Part shown: in pieces, positions 24,291 to 35,641 of the stretch
How the letters are laid out: each line of letters begins with the position of its first letter
Numbering within the stretch: the stretch's first letter is position 1
Assembly (NCBI RefSeq): GCF_023159225.1
Contig: NC_063172.1
Coordinates: forward strand, 44,149,832 to 44,213,831
Length of the DNA: 64,000 bases
Reading direction: 5' to 3'
Origin: Perognathus longimembris pacificus
Lineage: Eukaryota > Chordata > Mammalia > Rodentia > Heteromyidae
The notes under the pieces: generated by a model
Told to the model about the DNA's origin: nothing
Database searches by the model: none
The model's input: the letters and a program-made list of their open reading frames with translations, nothing else
Program-made: the position numbers and the translations under genes

Positions 24291-24599
24291 CAACCTAGTC
24301 CTTTCTGTATATCAGGTAGAATTAAGGACACTCGATGTGCAGAACATCCATCTCCTCGCTCTTTGTCACATGTACTTAAAGGGCCACAAGATTGGCAGCA
24401 ACATCAACTCCCAGGGGATAGAGAACCCCACCCTGAGGCATTCAGTACACTAAGAGAAATTATCTAGTTGTAGCCATCTTTCTAGAAGACCATACCCAGT
24501 CTTTCAATTTACACAAACTAAATATTTAGAGGAATCATTAGATATAGCATTGTTATCACATTGCCTATAGCATTTGATTTATTCAAAACCAACAAGTCA

Positions 24600-24918
24600 A
24601 AGGCCAAAAATGGTGGTATACATTTATAATCCCAGCTACTTGAGAGATGGAGACAGGAGGACAAGGTTTTAAGTGGGTGAAGGAAAAATGAGCAGTACCC
24701 TATCTTTAAAACAAGCTGAGTATGATGGCACACATATATGATTCTAGCTACTTGGAAGGGGGAGGTGAGAAGATTGAAGTTCAAAGCAAAAGCAAAGACC
24801 TTACTTGAAAAACAAACCAAAGCATGGCCTTAGTCTAGACATGGCTTGAGTGGTAGAGCACTTGCCTAGCAAGTACAAAACCCTGAATTTAATCTCCAGT
24901 ACTAAAAAAAATGAATAA
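24600..24918 (+). mobile_element. Composite SINE: two 7SL/B1-type units plus ID-like unit
   Basis: Two degenerate B1-like units (about 24602-24708 and 24714-24825) are followed by an ID-like unit (GGCTTGAGTGGTAGAGCACT...CCCTGAATTTAATCTCC, 24838-24900) and an A-rich tail. Older than the Geo SINEs, judging by divergence. Confidence 0.7.
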
Positions 24919-24954
24919 AAAACAAAATAATAGCCTATAAGCCCTTATGGGACA

Positions 24955-25575
24955 TTACGAATTGACTGAACCAGTTTGGATCTTAAGTGTTTTCCAGAGG
25001 CATATGTATTTAAGGCTCAGGCCTCAGCTTGGCACTATGGGGAGGTGGTAGAAATGTTAAGATGTGGAACCTAGTGACAAGTCTTGTGGTCATTGGGGAT
25101 GGGAATAGTTGAACTCCAGCCCCACTTCTGCCTCATTTTGCTTCTCAACTGTGTGGTGAATAAGATTCCTCCACCAAGGGCTCCTGCCATGATGAGCTAT
25201 ACCACCACAAGCTCAAAACAGGGCCAATTGATTGTGGACTGAAACCTCCCAAACTGTAAGCCAAAACGAACAGTCCCTATTAAAAATTGATTATCTCAGG
25301 GCTGGGAATATGGCCTAGTGGCAAGAGTGCTTGACTTGTATACATGAGGCCCTGGGTTTGATTCCTCAGCACCACATATACAGAAAATGGCCAGAAGTGG
25401 CGCTGTGGCTCAAGTGGCAGAGTGCTAGCCTTGAGCAAAAAAGAAGCCAGGGACAGTGCTCAGGCCCTGAGTTCATGGCCTAGGACTGGCCAAAAAAATA
25501 AATAAATAAATAAATAAAAAAAATTGATTATCTCAAGTATTTTGTTACAGTAATGGAAAGTTGACTAACCAAAAA
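24955..25575 (+). mobile_element. MaLR LTR, MLT1-like, split by a SINE
   Basis: Shows the MLT1/MaLR LTR layout: 'TTTGGATCTTAAGTGTTTTCC', 'GGCACTATGGGGAGGTGGT', 'GGGCTCCTGCCATGATG' and the 3' part 'GACTGAAACCTCCCAAACTG' then 'CTCAAGTATTTTGTTACAGTAA'. This is an ancient ERVL-related LTR, non-coding, interrupted by the IDL-Geo SINE at 25299-25518. Confidence 0.85.
25299..25518 (+). mobile_element. IDL-Geo SINE with perfect target duplication
   Basis: Complete copy with an (AAAT)n tail. Perfect 17-bp duplication AAAAATTGATTATCTCA at 25282-25298 and 25519-25535. Inserted in the MaLR LTR. Confidence 0.96.
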
Positions 25576-26153
25576 GTTACAAGATTAAATTTCCTGGTCT
25601 CATTCCACCCTTTGTATTGCCAATGGATAAGTCATTTCATTTGTCCTTCCAAGTAATAAGTGCAGGAAAAGGTTAATAAATGCAGGAAGGCAGGATTACC
25701 ATAAAAATGCCTATGAGGTAAGGAGGACTGAATATATTCTTAATTCTCCTGTACGGAAATGCCCTGGTGAAGGAACACCCACTCCAACAATGGCTTCAAC
25801 CTTACTGCCCAGAGACAGCAACCAAGTAAGAAAGCATTAGAAAACTTCAAATTTGAAAGCCATGATATGAAATTTAAGTGATAATCATCATAGAAAGATT
25901 TTTCCTGAATCAACTTTCTTTGAAGCACAAAAGAAGCTGAGGCATCAATATCTCACAGTATAAATGACAATAATTACAAACTTTAATCACTAAGAGAAGG
26001 TGATTATTTTGGTCATTGCATGCCATTTAGAGAGGTATTGATAGGAGAATTTTAATACAGATTTCTATCTAAGATAGAAATGAACAGAAACAAGCTTTCA
26101 TCGATTATGAAATATGAAAGTAGGATTCCTCCTTACTCAAGAATGTTAGCTTC
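25576..26153. other. Unassigned sequence
   Basis: No gene or recognisable repeat. AT-rich. Confidence 0.4.
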
Positions 26154-26156
26154 AGC

Positions 26157-26339
26157 CAGGCCCCGGTGGCTCATGCCTGTGGTCCTAGCTACTCAAGAGG
26201 CTGGGATCTGACAATTGAGGTTCAAAGCCAGCCCAGGCAGAAAAGTCTATGAAACTTCTATCTCCAATAAATTACTCAGAAAAAGCCAGAAGTGGTGCAG
26301 TGGCACACGCACGCGCGCGTGCACACACACACACACACA
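26157..26339 (+). mobile_element. B1-Geo SINE, Geo half replaced by CA repeat
   Basis: B1-type half intact (AGCCAGGCCCCGGTGGCTCA). The Geo half stops after 'AGTGGTGCAGTGGC', where ACACGCACGCGCGCG and CA repeats follow. Flanked by AAGAATGTTAGCTT and AAGAATATTAGCTT, a 14-bp duplication with one mismatch. Confidence 0.85.
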
Positions 26340-26353
26340 AGAATATTAGCTTA

Positions 26354-27007
26354 ATGAATAATTTTAATAGGAAAAGCTAACAATGCCTTCGTTTTATGTA
26401 TTATTCTAATGTGTGGCTCCCATTTTTACCTTAGACTGGAAGGGATGGCTAGTTTAGTGACAACTGAGAAAAGATTGTTATTGTCTAAATGATTCAATTG
26501 CTTTCTTGTCTTCCTCTGGTTTCTGTGTGTATTAGCACATGCACGCAAACACAGAAAAATGTCTCACTTACTTTTCAAAGTCCTGATACTGCTACATCAT
26601 ACCTAGTATTTTTATTGTTTCATTGAAAGAAACTGAGATTTGTGAAGGTTTCATGTCATTTTAATACATGGCTGTTTTAAAGATCACAGCTGAACAACAC
26701 AGGTCTGTAACCAAGAGTGCTTTATACGAATAGAATTGTCACTTCTGAATTCCAGGTATGTAGACTCTCCAGGGGCAATTCTAGCTTTTCTTAAGAAAGG
26801 GGCAAACACCTCCCAAGTATTCTCTCCAGCAAGTACTTCCTGAGCCCCTGCCACTTGACATGGCACAGCAAGAAATAAGACAGGGGCTTTGCTCTTGTCA
26901 AGAGAGAAATGATAACTCTGAACACCTTTCTGCCTGTTCCTTTCTTCAACTCTACATCATGGAAGTAGCAGTAAATCCTCTGTCTAGGCAACTAAGTTGG
27001 AAGATAA
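26354..27007. other. Unassigned sequence
   Basis: No gene or confident repeat seen. Confidence 0.4.
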
Positions 27008-27023
27008 GAGATGATTCACAACG

Positions 27024-27220
27024 TGCAGCAGTGGTGCTCACTAGAAACTATGTTGAAAATGAACTATACAATTGTGGATGAGGACTGAAGGGAAAAATGG
27101 AGAGACTGAGGGAAGGGGTAGCATTGTCCAAAAAGAAATGTTATCTTTACCTGACTTAAACTACTGTAACCCCTCTGTACATTACCTTTATAATAACAAT
27201 AAAAAAAAGGGAAAAAAAAA
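27024..27220 (+). mobile_element. L1 3' stub with target duplication
   Basis: A 197-bp insert ending in 'CTGTAACCCCTCTGTACATT' and AATAACAATAAAAAAAA, the 3' end of a rodent L1. Flanked by GAGATGATTCACAACG (27008-27023) and GAGATGATTCATAACG (27221-27236), 16 bp with one mismatch. Confidence 0.93.
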
Positions 27221-27236
27221 GAGATGATTCATAACG

Positions 27237-27605
27237 AGCAACAGACTTTGAAAGCATATGTCTTGGCCATCCCAGAGGACCATGCAGAGATAATCACAGG
27301 CAGGAGAAGAAGGTTCATAAGGAGGTTTATTAGTGGGGCCATAGTTCCCACAGGAGAGGGAGCTACATGGCGTCTGCACCTTATCCAGGTGGCAGCTTCT
27401 TTCTGGGGAGGTAAAGGGGAAGTAGGTATGTAGTGAGTAGGAGTGGCTCATTAGGTATGGGTGGATCTGGGGTCTAGTGGGAGGAGCTGAGGCCCTGAGG
27501 CTAGGGAAATGCTAACAGACTGATCTGGTCTGGATATAGTATTGGCCCTTTCAAAAGAGTGAAAACTGAGCTTAACTTTGAGAGATACTTAAAAATCCTA
27601 TCTAT
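27237..27605. other. Unassigned; possible antisense LTR
   Basis: 'GGTTTATTAGTGG' near 27323 would read as an AATAAAC poly(A) signal on the - strand, with GC-moderate flanks reminiscent of an LTR. No termini or duplication found. Confidence 0.3.
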
Positions 27606-27609
27606 CATC

Positions 27610-27815
27610 TAATTTTTAGTTGGTTGTGGGGCTTAAATTCAGGGCCTGGGTGCTGTCCCTGAGCATTTTTGCTCATGGCTAGTGCTCTACCACCTTAAGC
27701 CACAGCACCACATCCAGTTTTCTGGAGTTAATTAGATAAGAATCTCATGGACTTTCCTTCCTCGTCTGGCTTTGAACCTCAATCCTCAGTTCTCAGCCTC
27801 CCAGTGCCTGGGTAG
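27610..27815 (-). mobile_element. B1-Geo SINE (antisense)
   Basis: Antisense Geo half (GTGGGGCTTAAATTCAGGGC) followed by a B1-type half truncated at 'CTCCCAGTGCCTGG'. Diverged. Confidence 0.78.
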
Positions 27816-28182
27816 ACATTTTATTCTTATATCCCATTTTTTCAAATATAAGATCCTGCCCAAGGCCACCTAGCTAATCAGTAAAGAAATAGGACTAGAA
27901 TTTCAGTTGTCAGACTCTTTCTGCCACATCTCCTTTTGGAATTCTATGACCAAGTGTTGATTTAGGGCACCGGAAGAGTTCGAAACTAACCTCCATAGAG
28001 CAGTCTTGGTCCTTGGGTTAAGGATGTACTAATTTAGAGCTGGCAAAAGGTCTGCCATTGCTCTGACTTCTTCATGCAGCAGGAGGACTTCTTCCCAAAA
28101 CTAGAATCTGACCGGCTGCTTCTTTTGAGAGAGCAGAAGCCAGCTATGTGCCTGCTCCATGCTGTAAAGTATAAGTGCCTCT

Positions 28183-28539
28183 GTTGGGGACTCAGTTTTG
28201 GCCTTGGTGGGGGAAGGACGCCAAGAGCGAGAAGCTGCCTTTCCCCCAGCCCTGGGACAGTGTGGGAGGCAGCCCCTCCCACCTTCCGGCCTCAACTGAA
28301 AAAGAAGCCCCCCGCCCCTGGAGGGCGAACATGTGCGTGCCACCATGATAGGGTTGTCCAGCCCACAAAGGAAGTTTCATGACATCACCTGATGGACATG
28401 GTCTTTAGTCTATGACTGGTCTTTTGGCCAGCCCCCTTTCTTTCCCGCCATTACCTCTATATAAGTCCCTTTCCCTATTAAAGATTTTGAGACGTATTCC
28501 ACCAGCATGGCGTTTCCCTGGAGTCTCCTTCCTGCGTCA
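28183..28539 (+). mobile_element. LTR-like segment
   Basis: Starts TGTTGGGGACTC and could end at ...CTGCGTCA near 28539. It has a TATA-like TATATAAG at 28458-28465 and ATTAAA near 28478, the order expected of U3-R-U5. No target duplication was found and no second LTR is seen. The following 200 bp are GC-rich and could be internal sequence. Tentative. Confidence 0.45.
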
Positions 28540-29395
28540 GTAGGGGTTGGCGGGGAAGGGGATTTCGGCATCCCACTCCAGCTTAGAGCAGTCTGGTAAT
28601 GGCTCAGGCATTTCCCCGGGAGATGAAGGGGAAAGGGTCCTCAGAGGCCTGACACATTCTCCCCCGGAAGACTGGGGGAGAAGGGGGTTCGGAACCCCCC
28701 CGACATGCCTCCCTCCCCCCCATAGAGTAAACAGATTAAGACAGCCCAGGCCAACTTGAAGGCCCAGCACATTCACTGGCTGAGAGAGCAGCAGAAGGAA
28801 CCATATGCTGCCAATGATGCATCCTTCACCAATGCCCTTTCTGTAGATTGAATAGTTTCATCTTTTCATCTAAGCATGGATGATGTGTCTCCAAGCCTGA
28901 CACACAGCCTGGGCCCAGACACTCAAAGGCCAGTTCTTGTTGAAGATTATGTAAATTGGCTCATTGGGAACTGATAAAACATCAAAATCACACAGTTCCA
29001 TTTGTTTCTGTTGTTAGAGTGGGCTATCAAGCAGGGAAGAAGGAAGGAAAAGACTTAAAGACCTGTCAGGTGGCACACGGATGCCCGTGTATGAGCCAAA
29101 CTGTTTGATCTTCTAATGGCCACAGAATAAGCTTCTCAGAGCATGTGTGCCTGAGGCAGCCAGCCTCCCACTGGCTGAGTGAGGCTGGACAGAAGCCCTG
29201 GCGTGGGACCACACTGGTCCTATTCCTCTTCAGGTTTGGAAAACGAGGTCCCTTCCTCTGTTTCTGCTTTAGTTAATGGCATCTTGTCCACTCATTTGTT
29301 CACTGATGGGTCTGCTTCTTCTCCTCTTCCTCCTGTCCATTATCTGTGTCTATCACTGCTCCCTCGGAATCCTCTCACATCCACCTGCTTCTTTT
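28540..29395. other. Unassigned; possibly LTR element interior at its start
   Basis: C/G-runs at 28667-28722, then a short frame at 28731-28850 with protein-like composition (KQIKTAQANLKAQHIHWLRE) that I do not recognise. The rest shows nothing assignable. Confidence 0.3.
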
Positions 29396-29399
29396 CATC

Positions 29400-29700
29400 C
29401 CCACCACCTGGGTTGAAGCCACATCCATCTCTCCTCCTGCAGGCCTTTAGTAGTGTTCTAACTAGTCTCTCAGCAGCAGATCTTGATACCCCACCCTAGT
29501 TCTTTCTCCTCTCAGCAAGCAGGATATCTTTTCAAAGGGCAATCTAATCTATTTAAACCATCAGTGCCTTTTTGTTTCTCTTAGAACAAAACCCAAAGTC
29601 CTTCACATGAATTTACTGAAAGCTTCCTGGGGTTCATTCTTCCTGTTTCCATCTTCAACTTGTTTTGCTGTTCCCTTTGTTAAAGAGCTGTTACCTACCC
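29400..29700. repeat. Possible ancient interspersed repeat (L2-like)
   Basis: The text pattern 'TTCTAACTAGTCTCTCAGC', 'TATCTTTTCAAAGGGCAATC', 'AGAACAAAACCCAAAGTCCT' and 'TTTTGCTGTTCCCTTTG' resembles a widespread old mammalian repeat. Family assignment is by memory of pattern only. Confidence 0.4.
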
Positions 29701-29939
29701 AGCATCCCAGCCCTGGTATAGATCCTCATGTGACAGAGGGGCTAAATTTTTTTTTTCCTCAACTGGCGTCAAATCACCTGGTAACTAACTGGGAAGCACA
29801 ATTTCTAACTGCTTATCCCAGAAAGCCACTATCTCTTGTAACATCCATATAAGCAAAACCTCACAGTGAATGTTACTTAATTATTAGCTCAATGCACACC
29901 TATTGATCTCAGTTTATAATAATAATCTAGTTTTTTACT

Positions 29940-30015
29940 TTATTTATTTATGTTTTGAGACAGGATCTTTCCCAGCTTCCTATGTAGCTGGGGTGATAAA
30001 TGCATGCCACTGTGC
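29940..30015 (-). mobile_element. B1-type fragment (antisense)
   Basis: 'GTTTTGAGACAGGATCTTTC' then '...GATAAATGCATGCCACTGTG', a short degenerate antisense 7SL-derived SINE. Confidence 0.5.
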
Positions 30016-30034
30016 TAGTTCCTATATACGTCTC

Positions 30035-30755
30035 TGAAGTAGAGTGGGGGTTCGCTACAATGAAACGGGGTCCCCCCCCCAAGGAAGGGGATTCCTGGTT
30101 CCCCCAAGAGTCCACCACACAGTCTCCAGCTACAAGGTGACAAAAAGACAGATTTATTGGGGAAGTAAAAAGTGAACAAAAAGTGAACTGACCGGCCTTG
30201 GTCGCAGCCCAGACTCGGGAGCCGAAACTGCGAGGATCAGGGCCCAGACTCGGGAGCTGGGACCGCCCGCAATTGTGCAGTCCAGACTCGGGAGCTGGGA
30301 CCATGTGTCCGTGTGGCCTCCCAGCCTGGTTATAAGGCAAACATCACAGACAAACTTGTCACACGCAGGTGACCAATGAAGATACAACACTTACAGAGCA
30401 TGCTAGGCTGCACACAGGTGGCCAATAGAGTTACAGTCTGTCTCATAATATCTATTTGAACTAACCTATCATTCTAAGCCTACTCATAGCAGGTTCCCTT
30501 GAAGCTCCCAGGCCTCAGGTGGTCAATCTACATAACTTATCATAATAAAGAGGAGGACACAGGTTCCCTTGAAGCTCCCAGGCCTCAGGTAGTCAATCTA
30601 CATAACTTAACATAGTTAAGGGGTGCTTCCCTGAATAGGGTGGGGGAAGGCTTAGTGGAGATGGAGTTGGTTTCTGCTCTTATCTGAGCTGGAGTCAACC
30701 TGAAGTCCCTCCACAGCTAATGATGGCACTGGGCAGATCTGGCCTCCCTATTACA
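30035..30755 (-). mobile_element. Solo LTR, antisense, with perfect 5-bp duplication
   Basis: 721-bp LTR starting TGTAATAGGG and ending CTCTACTTCA on the - strand, flanked by GTCTC at 30030-30034 and 30756-30760. On the - strand, an AATAAATCTG poly(A) signal lies near 30151, close to the 3' end. Internal duplications: 49 bp at 30491-30539 and 30561-30609 (one mismatch, 70-bp period), and CAGACTCGGGAGC three times at 30210, 30245 and 30283. No internal retroviral region, so it is a recombined solo LTR. Its U3 start resembles that of the LTR at 34238-34757. Non-coding. Confidence 0.88.
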
Positions 30756-31190
30756 GTCTCCTGCCCATGGGCTCGTCCATCCCTTCTGCCCTCTTCAAGT
30801 CCTCCAAGACTTCGTCTGACCTTGTTCCTAACAGAAACAACTTTATTAGGAAGGTACATCAAGATGGAGCTCTATCTTTCATCCTTCTACCCAGATAAGT
30901 TTTTAGTAATGCTCTCTTCTTTCTTCCTCTTCCTCCTCTTCTTTGTCCTAATATTTTGTAATCAACAGTATTTTACTCTTTGCCCAAGTGTTCTTTCTTC
31001 TATACTCTCAATTCCTGCCTGTGTTCCTCAAGACTTTAGTATTTCCATTGTGACTTCTCTCTTTTAGCTTTAGTTTCTCTCCCCCATGTGATTCTCCACA
31101 TTGCTCATGCAAGTATTAGGTCTTCAAAAATTCCCAAACCCATACCTTTAGCTTGAATTTCTTTCACCACTCTCATTTCTTCTCTTCCTC
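30756..31190. other. Unassigned, pyrimidine-rich
   Basis: T/C-rich unassigned stretch. The 115-codon open frame at 30720-31067 overlaps the solo LTR end and is not credible as a gene. Confidence 0.4.
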
Positions 31191-31192
31191 CT

Positions 31193-31415
31193 TCTTTTTG
31201 CTGGTCCTGGGACTTGAACTCAGGCCCTAGATGGTGTCCCTGAGCCTCTTTGTGCTCAAATCTAGTGTTCTACCACTTGAACCACAGCACCATTTTCAGC
31301 TTTTGTGAGTAGTTTATTGGAGATAAGAGTCTCACAGACTTTCCTGCCTGGGCTTGCCAGATCTCAGTCTCCTGAGAAGCTAAAATTACAGGGATGAGCC
31401 ACCAGTGCCCAGCAA
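31193..31415 (-). mobile_element. B1-Geo SINE (antisense)
   Basis: Geo half 'GCTGGTCCTGGGACTTGAAC' then linker and B1-type half to 'GAGCCACCAGTGCCCAGC'. Moderately diverged. Confidence 0.85.
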
Positions 31416-31444
31416 ATATCCTTTTTGATCAACACTGAAGTTAG

Positions 31445-31716
31445 TCCTCTCTCTCTCTCTCTCTCTCTTTCTCTCCCCCCTCCCCCCCTTGAACTCAGGA
31501 CCTGGGTGCTGTCCCTGAGCCTCTTTCTGATCAAGGCTAGCACTCTACCACTTGAGCCACAGTGCCATTTCTGGGTTTTTGGTTTTTTGAGTGGTTAACT
31601 GGAGATAAGAGTCTCAGGGGGACTTTCCTGCCCAGGCTGGCTTTAAACTGCATTCCTCAGAGCTCAGCCTCCTGAGTAGCTAGAATTATAGGTGTGAGCC
31701 ACTAGTGCCTGGCTTC
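31445..31716 (-). mobile_element. B1-Geo SINE (antisense) with CT tract
   Basis: The CT repeat (31448-31468) and C-run replace the tail and first bases of the Geo half. The remainder is complete to 'GAGCCACTAGTGCCTGGC'. Second antisense copy in tandem with the previous one. Confidence 0.85.
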
Positions 31717-31941
31717 TATTTCTCTTTTATTATTATCAAATTGCTTGAGAAATTGATTTATAGTTACTACTCACAGTAGTAACTAGTACTGTTAGGTTGA
31801 TTTTTTATTTTTAACAACTTCTCATGCTTGCCCTGACCTCTATACTAATGATGTAAACAGAAAATCCAGTGACCACCAAACAGCTCAGCCCAATGAGCAT
31901 GTGAGGCAGTTTTGTGCCATGCATAAAAGTCTCTGTGAGGG

Positions 31942-32191
31942 GGCTGCGAATATGGCCTAGTGGCAAGAGTGCTTGCCTTGTATACATGAAGCCCTGGGTT
32001 CAATTCCCCAGTACCACATATATAGAAAACGGCCAGAAGTGGTGCTGTGGCTCAAGTGGCAGAGTGCTAGCCTTGAGCAAAAGGAAGCTAGGGGCAGTGT
32101 TCAGGCCCTGAGTCCAAGGCCCAGAATTGGCCTAAATAAATAAATAAATAAATAAAATAAGTGAATTAAAAAAAAAAGATACTCTAAAAAA
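31942..32191 (+). mobile_element. IDL-Geo SINE with target duplication
   Basis: Complete copy with an AAAT-repeat tail followed by extra A-rich sequence. Flanked by AAAAGTCTCTGTGAGG and AAAAGTCTATGTGAGG, 16 bp with one mismatch. Confidence 0.94.
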
Positions 32192-32208
32192 AAAAGTCTA
32201 TGTGAGGG

Positions 32209-34055
32209 ATGCAATGAAGCAGAAGCATCACTTCTTTCCTCCAAAGCTCATAAGTGAGTACAGTACATGAAGTAAGTGCTGTATGGAAGTGATATTACAC
32301 AGGAGCTCCCTAGAGGAAGTGACTGCTAGCACTTCAGCAGGAAGCCAGTCCTTCAGCTGAGAGGTACAGGAAGAAGCAGCAAAGGACAGGGTAAGCACTC
32401 AATGCTAAGAGGACAGCGCAGGTACAAGATACAATGACTGGGGAGAGCAGACTTCCCAGACATGTGAACAAGTGGGGTGTTCATGGGATTCTGGAAGAAG
32501 ATGGTACTTAATCTGGACCCTGAGACATGGGCTGGATGTGGATGACTTGGAAGTCAGATGGCCACAAAGCTCGAAGGCTTCCATCCCTAAAACACCGCAG
32601 CAATGAAAGTAGGAAGCAAATTTCATCTCCTAGGAGGAAAGCCCTCTGAGTCTGAAGTATTTTCAAGGAATGGGAACCATACCTGTGCAGATCACTGAAT
32701 GGTATTTCCTACCTCTAATCACATGTACAAAAGATTCTTAGTGAAATGGGGTCTACTCAGGGACAAGGTAGAGGGTCACTGTGAGTATGAGCTCTTTCTC
32801 TGCTCTATGCATCCTAACTTGCCCTCAAGGAGAGGACCATGAAACTGTGGAGACATCTTTGCCTTTCTCTAGGTATTCTAGGTTTCTAGGTAGTCTCTGG
32901 AAATGACCAATATTGTAGACCTTTTCCCTGACTCACTTCTTAACCTTTACATCTTCTCCTGCTTAGTTCTGTTGGCAGAGGAAAATGGAACACTATCTCA
33001 CTTGTGAATGAAAGGACACAAATAGAAATGTTTAGCAACAGAAACAATGCCCCCCCCCCTCCGCCCCATCACCCCCCAAAGGACTTATAATTGGCTGCTT
33101 CTCAGCACCTCCACTGAGTTGTTCTCAGCTCTCAGGACACTCTGCCTGGATCTTTGTCCAGAGAGACAGGACTGGCTTCTGTTGAGTGGTTTATTATTTT
33201 TCAATTTCAGTCAATGACACCATCAATCAGGACATCACAAATTAGAATGCAGGGTTGCCCTAGGATAGGAAAAAAGAAAGCACTCATCAGAATAAAACAG
33301 AGAGGGGAAAAAAATCATTTGCACTTTTGCTTTCTGGTTCTAGAATCAGGCATGTGAGTGTTGGGGCAGGTTGCTATTTTTATTAGTCATATTGTGGCTG
33401 CCCTGGCTCTGGGATCAGTAATGAAAACATTACAGAGTGCTGAGGGAGGCCTAATCCCTGCAGGGAGTACAAAGAGGACAAGGGCCTGCCTTAGGCAGGC
33501 CGACGCAGATAAACACTACAAAACAATAAACAGTGAAGGTGAACACGGCCAGAGGAGGAAGAATTTAATAATCCAGGGCTCCTTTGCCAGTGGAGAATTA
33601 CCCTCTTCACAACCACCTGCCAACTTCTCAGCACTGAAGGAGGACAAAAAGAAGGTCAAAGAGGCTCTTTATGCATCAATGCCTGGCCCAGAGCATGCCA
33701 TTTTCTGGCTTCCAGCATTTTGGATGTTGTGCAACATGCTATCTGAATGAATTAGACTCCACAAATCCTGTAAAACGATAACGTTGTCTCTCTGATAATC
33801 TCAGCAGGCAATAATACATTTTGTCCTGCATTTGTAAGGGCAGAGACTAGATTATGTGAATAACAGATACAGATTCATGTATATAGGTCTCACTGATGAA
33901 AATGACGGAGCTTAATGATTGATTGTACACACTTGTTGTGACTGCCACCCATGATTCTGGAACATTCTCTTAAGCTTTTTAAGAAAATCACAGCTTTTCC
34001 TCATGCTTGCATCTCTCCACAAAATAACTGTTTTCTGAACTCATCACCGTCGGGG
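32209..34055. other. Unassigned sequence
   Basis: Almost 1.9 kb without recognisable repeats. A C-run lies at 33050-33076. Open frames (for example 33358-33750, 130 codons) lack family motifs. Could be ordinary intergenic or intronic DNA. Confidence 0.45.
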
Positions 34056-34237
34056 AGTTTTGCCTTTTTGAGATTTGATGGAAATGGAATCACATGGCAC
34101 ATAGCCTTTTCTAGGTAGCTTCTTTCCCTTAGCATGATGTTATAGGTCATCCACATTATTGTGTATCTGTAGTTTGTTCTTTTGTGAAGAATATTCCACT
34201 GTGGAATGTATCACAATTTGTCTATTTCCCTATTGGT

Positions 34238-34757
34238 GGTGTAAAGTAAATTATCAGAGAAGCCACATATTGAAGGACTAGCAGTCCGCAGTTGTTACAA
34301 AGGCCTGCAGTCTGCAAATACCCTTAACACTGTCAGGAATCAGGCCAGAGAGGAAAGATAGAACAAAAACAATACCAACAAATCAATTCAGCTCCAATGG
34401 ACAGCTGACTTGGGACGCCATGGTGATGGGAGTTGAGCCAGGAGACAGGACACAGGATGCAAACATGGAGACATGTAGCATGGCATAATGGAGCCTGAAC
34501 TGGCCTGACCCTAAATAGGGTCAGGTCAGGGGGCAGGGTTACAGGAAGCTCCCAGTCCCAACATTGGACTGACAGGTTCAGTTACCTGTAGGCCAAGGGA
34601 CCATCCCTATCTCTAGGGATTCAGAAACACCCATGCCCTGGGGGTGGAACTTCCCTTCCTTTAGGAATTCAAGCACACCCGTGAAGGCAAGATGTCAGAG
34701 CCTACAATTCATCACATGGCCAAGATGGTGCTGGGCAGATCTGACCTCCTTACTTCA
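34238..34757 (-). mobile_element. LTR, antisense, inserted in ancient L1
   Basis: 520-bp insert whose - strand starts TGAAGTAAGGAGGTCAGATC. It shares the motif AGATCTGCCCAG and nearby CCATC with the start of the solo LTR at 30035-30755, but the bodies differ. Candidate duplication TTGGT at 34233-34237 and 34758-34762. The inner terminus is not a clean CA, so the boundary may be off by a few bases. No coding content. Confidence 0.7.
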
Positions 34758-35127
34758 TTGGTTCTCTGATAATAGACATTGGGGTTCGTTGACATTTGCC
34801 TACTACGCATAAGGATCTTTCTGGGAACGCATGTTTTCATTTCACTTGGTCTATACCTAAAATGAAATCTCTAGTTCATGGAGTGTATATAAGTTTAACC
34901 TGAGGAAGAACTTCCAAAGAGATCTTCAATGTGATTTTAACACTCTGTATTTTGCCTGAAATGAGAGTTCTATGTATTTTTACAGCCTTAACAACATGTA
35001 GTACACATGGGGAGTGTTGCAGCCATTCTAGGGAGACATGTGAAATGTTATCACCACATGTGCAATGTGGTTTAAACTTGTGTTTCTCTAGTAGCTATTG
35101 GTGTTTTCCACTTTTGGTTTTGTTTGG

Positions 35128-35247
35128 GTTTTTTTTTTTTTTGCAAGACAGGGTTTTTGCTATGTAGTTTAGGCTGGCCTCAAACTTGTAAGTCCTTGTC
35201 TTAGCTTCCTTAGTGCAAGAATTATAGGCCATGCCTGGCTAATATCT
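35128..35247 (-). mobile_element. B1 SINE (antisense)
   Basis: Monomeric 7SL-derived B1: T-run, 'GCAAGACAGGGTTTTTGCTA', 'TAGGCTGGCCTCAAACTTG', 'ATTATAGGCCATGCCTGGCT'. Flanked by TTCCACTTTT on both sides (about 35107 and 35248). Confidence 0.85.
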
Positions 35248-35422
35248 TCCACTTTTAGATGTGTTCATATTTGTTTTGTAAATTATTTAAGTCTTTCATA
35301 TATGTTAAAAGTAACATTTGTCTTTTTACTGGTAATCTGTAGTTCACTATATATTGTACAATCCTTTTATCAGCTGTATGTTTGCAGTTCCTTTTCCCAT
35401 TCTGTGACTTGTCTGTTCATTT

Positions 35423-35641
35423 TCTTTTCTTTTTCTTTTTTTTTTTTGGCCAGTCCTGGGGCTTGGACTCAGGGCCTGAGCACTGTCCCTGGCTTTTTTT
35501 TTTTCCTCAAGGCTAGCACTCTGCCACTTGAGCCACAGCACCACTTCTGGCTGTTTTCTGTATATGTGGTGCTGGGGAATTGAAACCAGGGCCTCATGTA
35601 TACAAGGCAAGCACTCTTGCCACTAGGCCATATCCCCAGCC
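35423..35641 (-). mobile_element. IDL-Geo SINE (antisense)
   Basis: T/C tail, Geo half 'GGCCAGTCCTGGGGCTTGGA', then ID-like half to 'CATATCCCCAGCCC'. TCATTTTCTT occurs at both edges. Inserted in the ancient L1. Confidence 0.9.

Noticed and set aside
27237..27605. Antisense LTR with AATAAAC poly(A) signal
   Set aside because: No TG...CA termini, duplication or second copy in the window. Kept only as a low-confidence note.
33358..33750. 130-codon open frame
   Set aside because: No domain, no splice or promoter context, and length within chance expectation for this window size.
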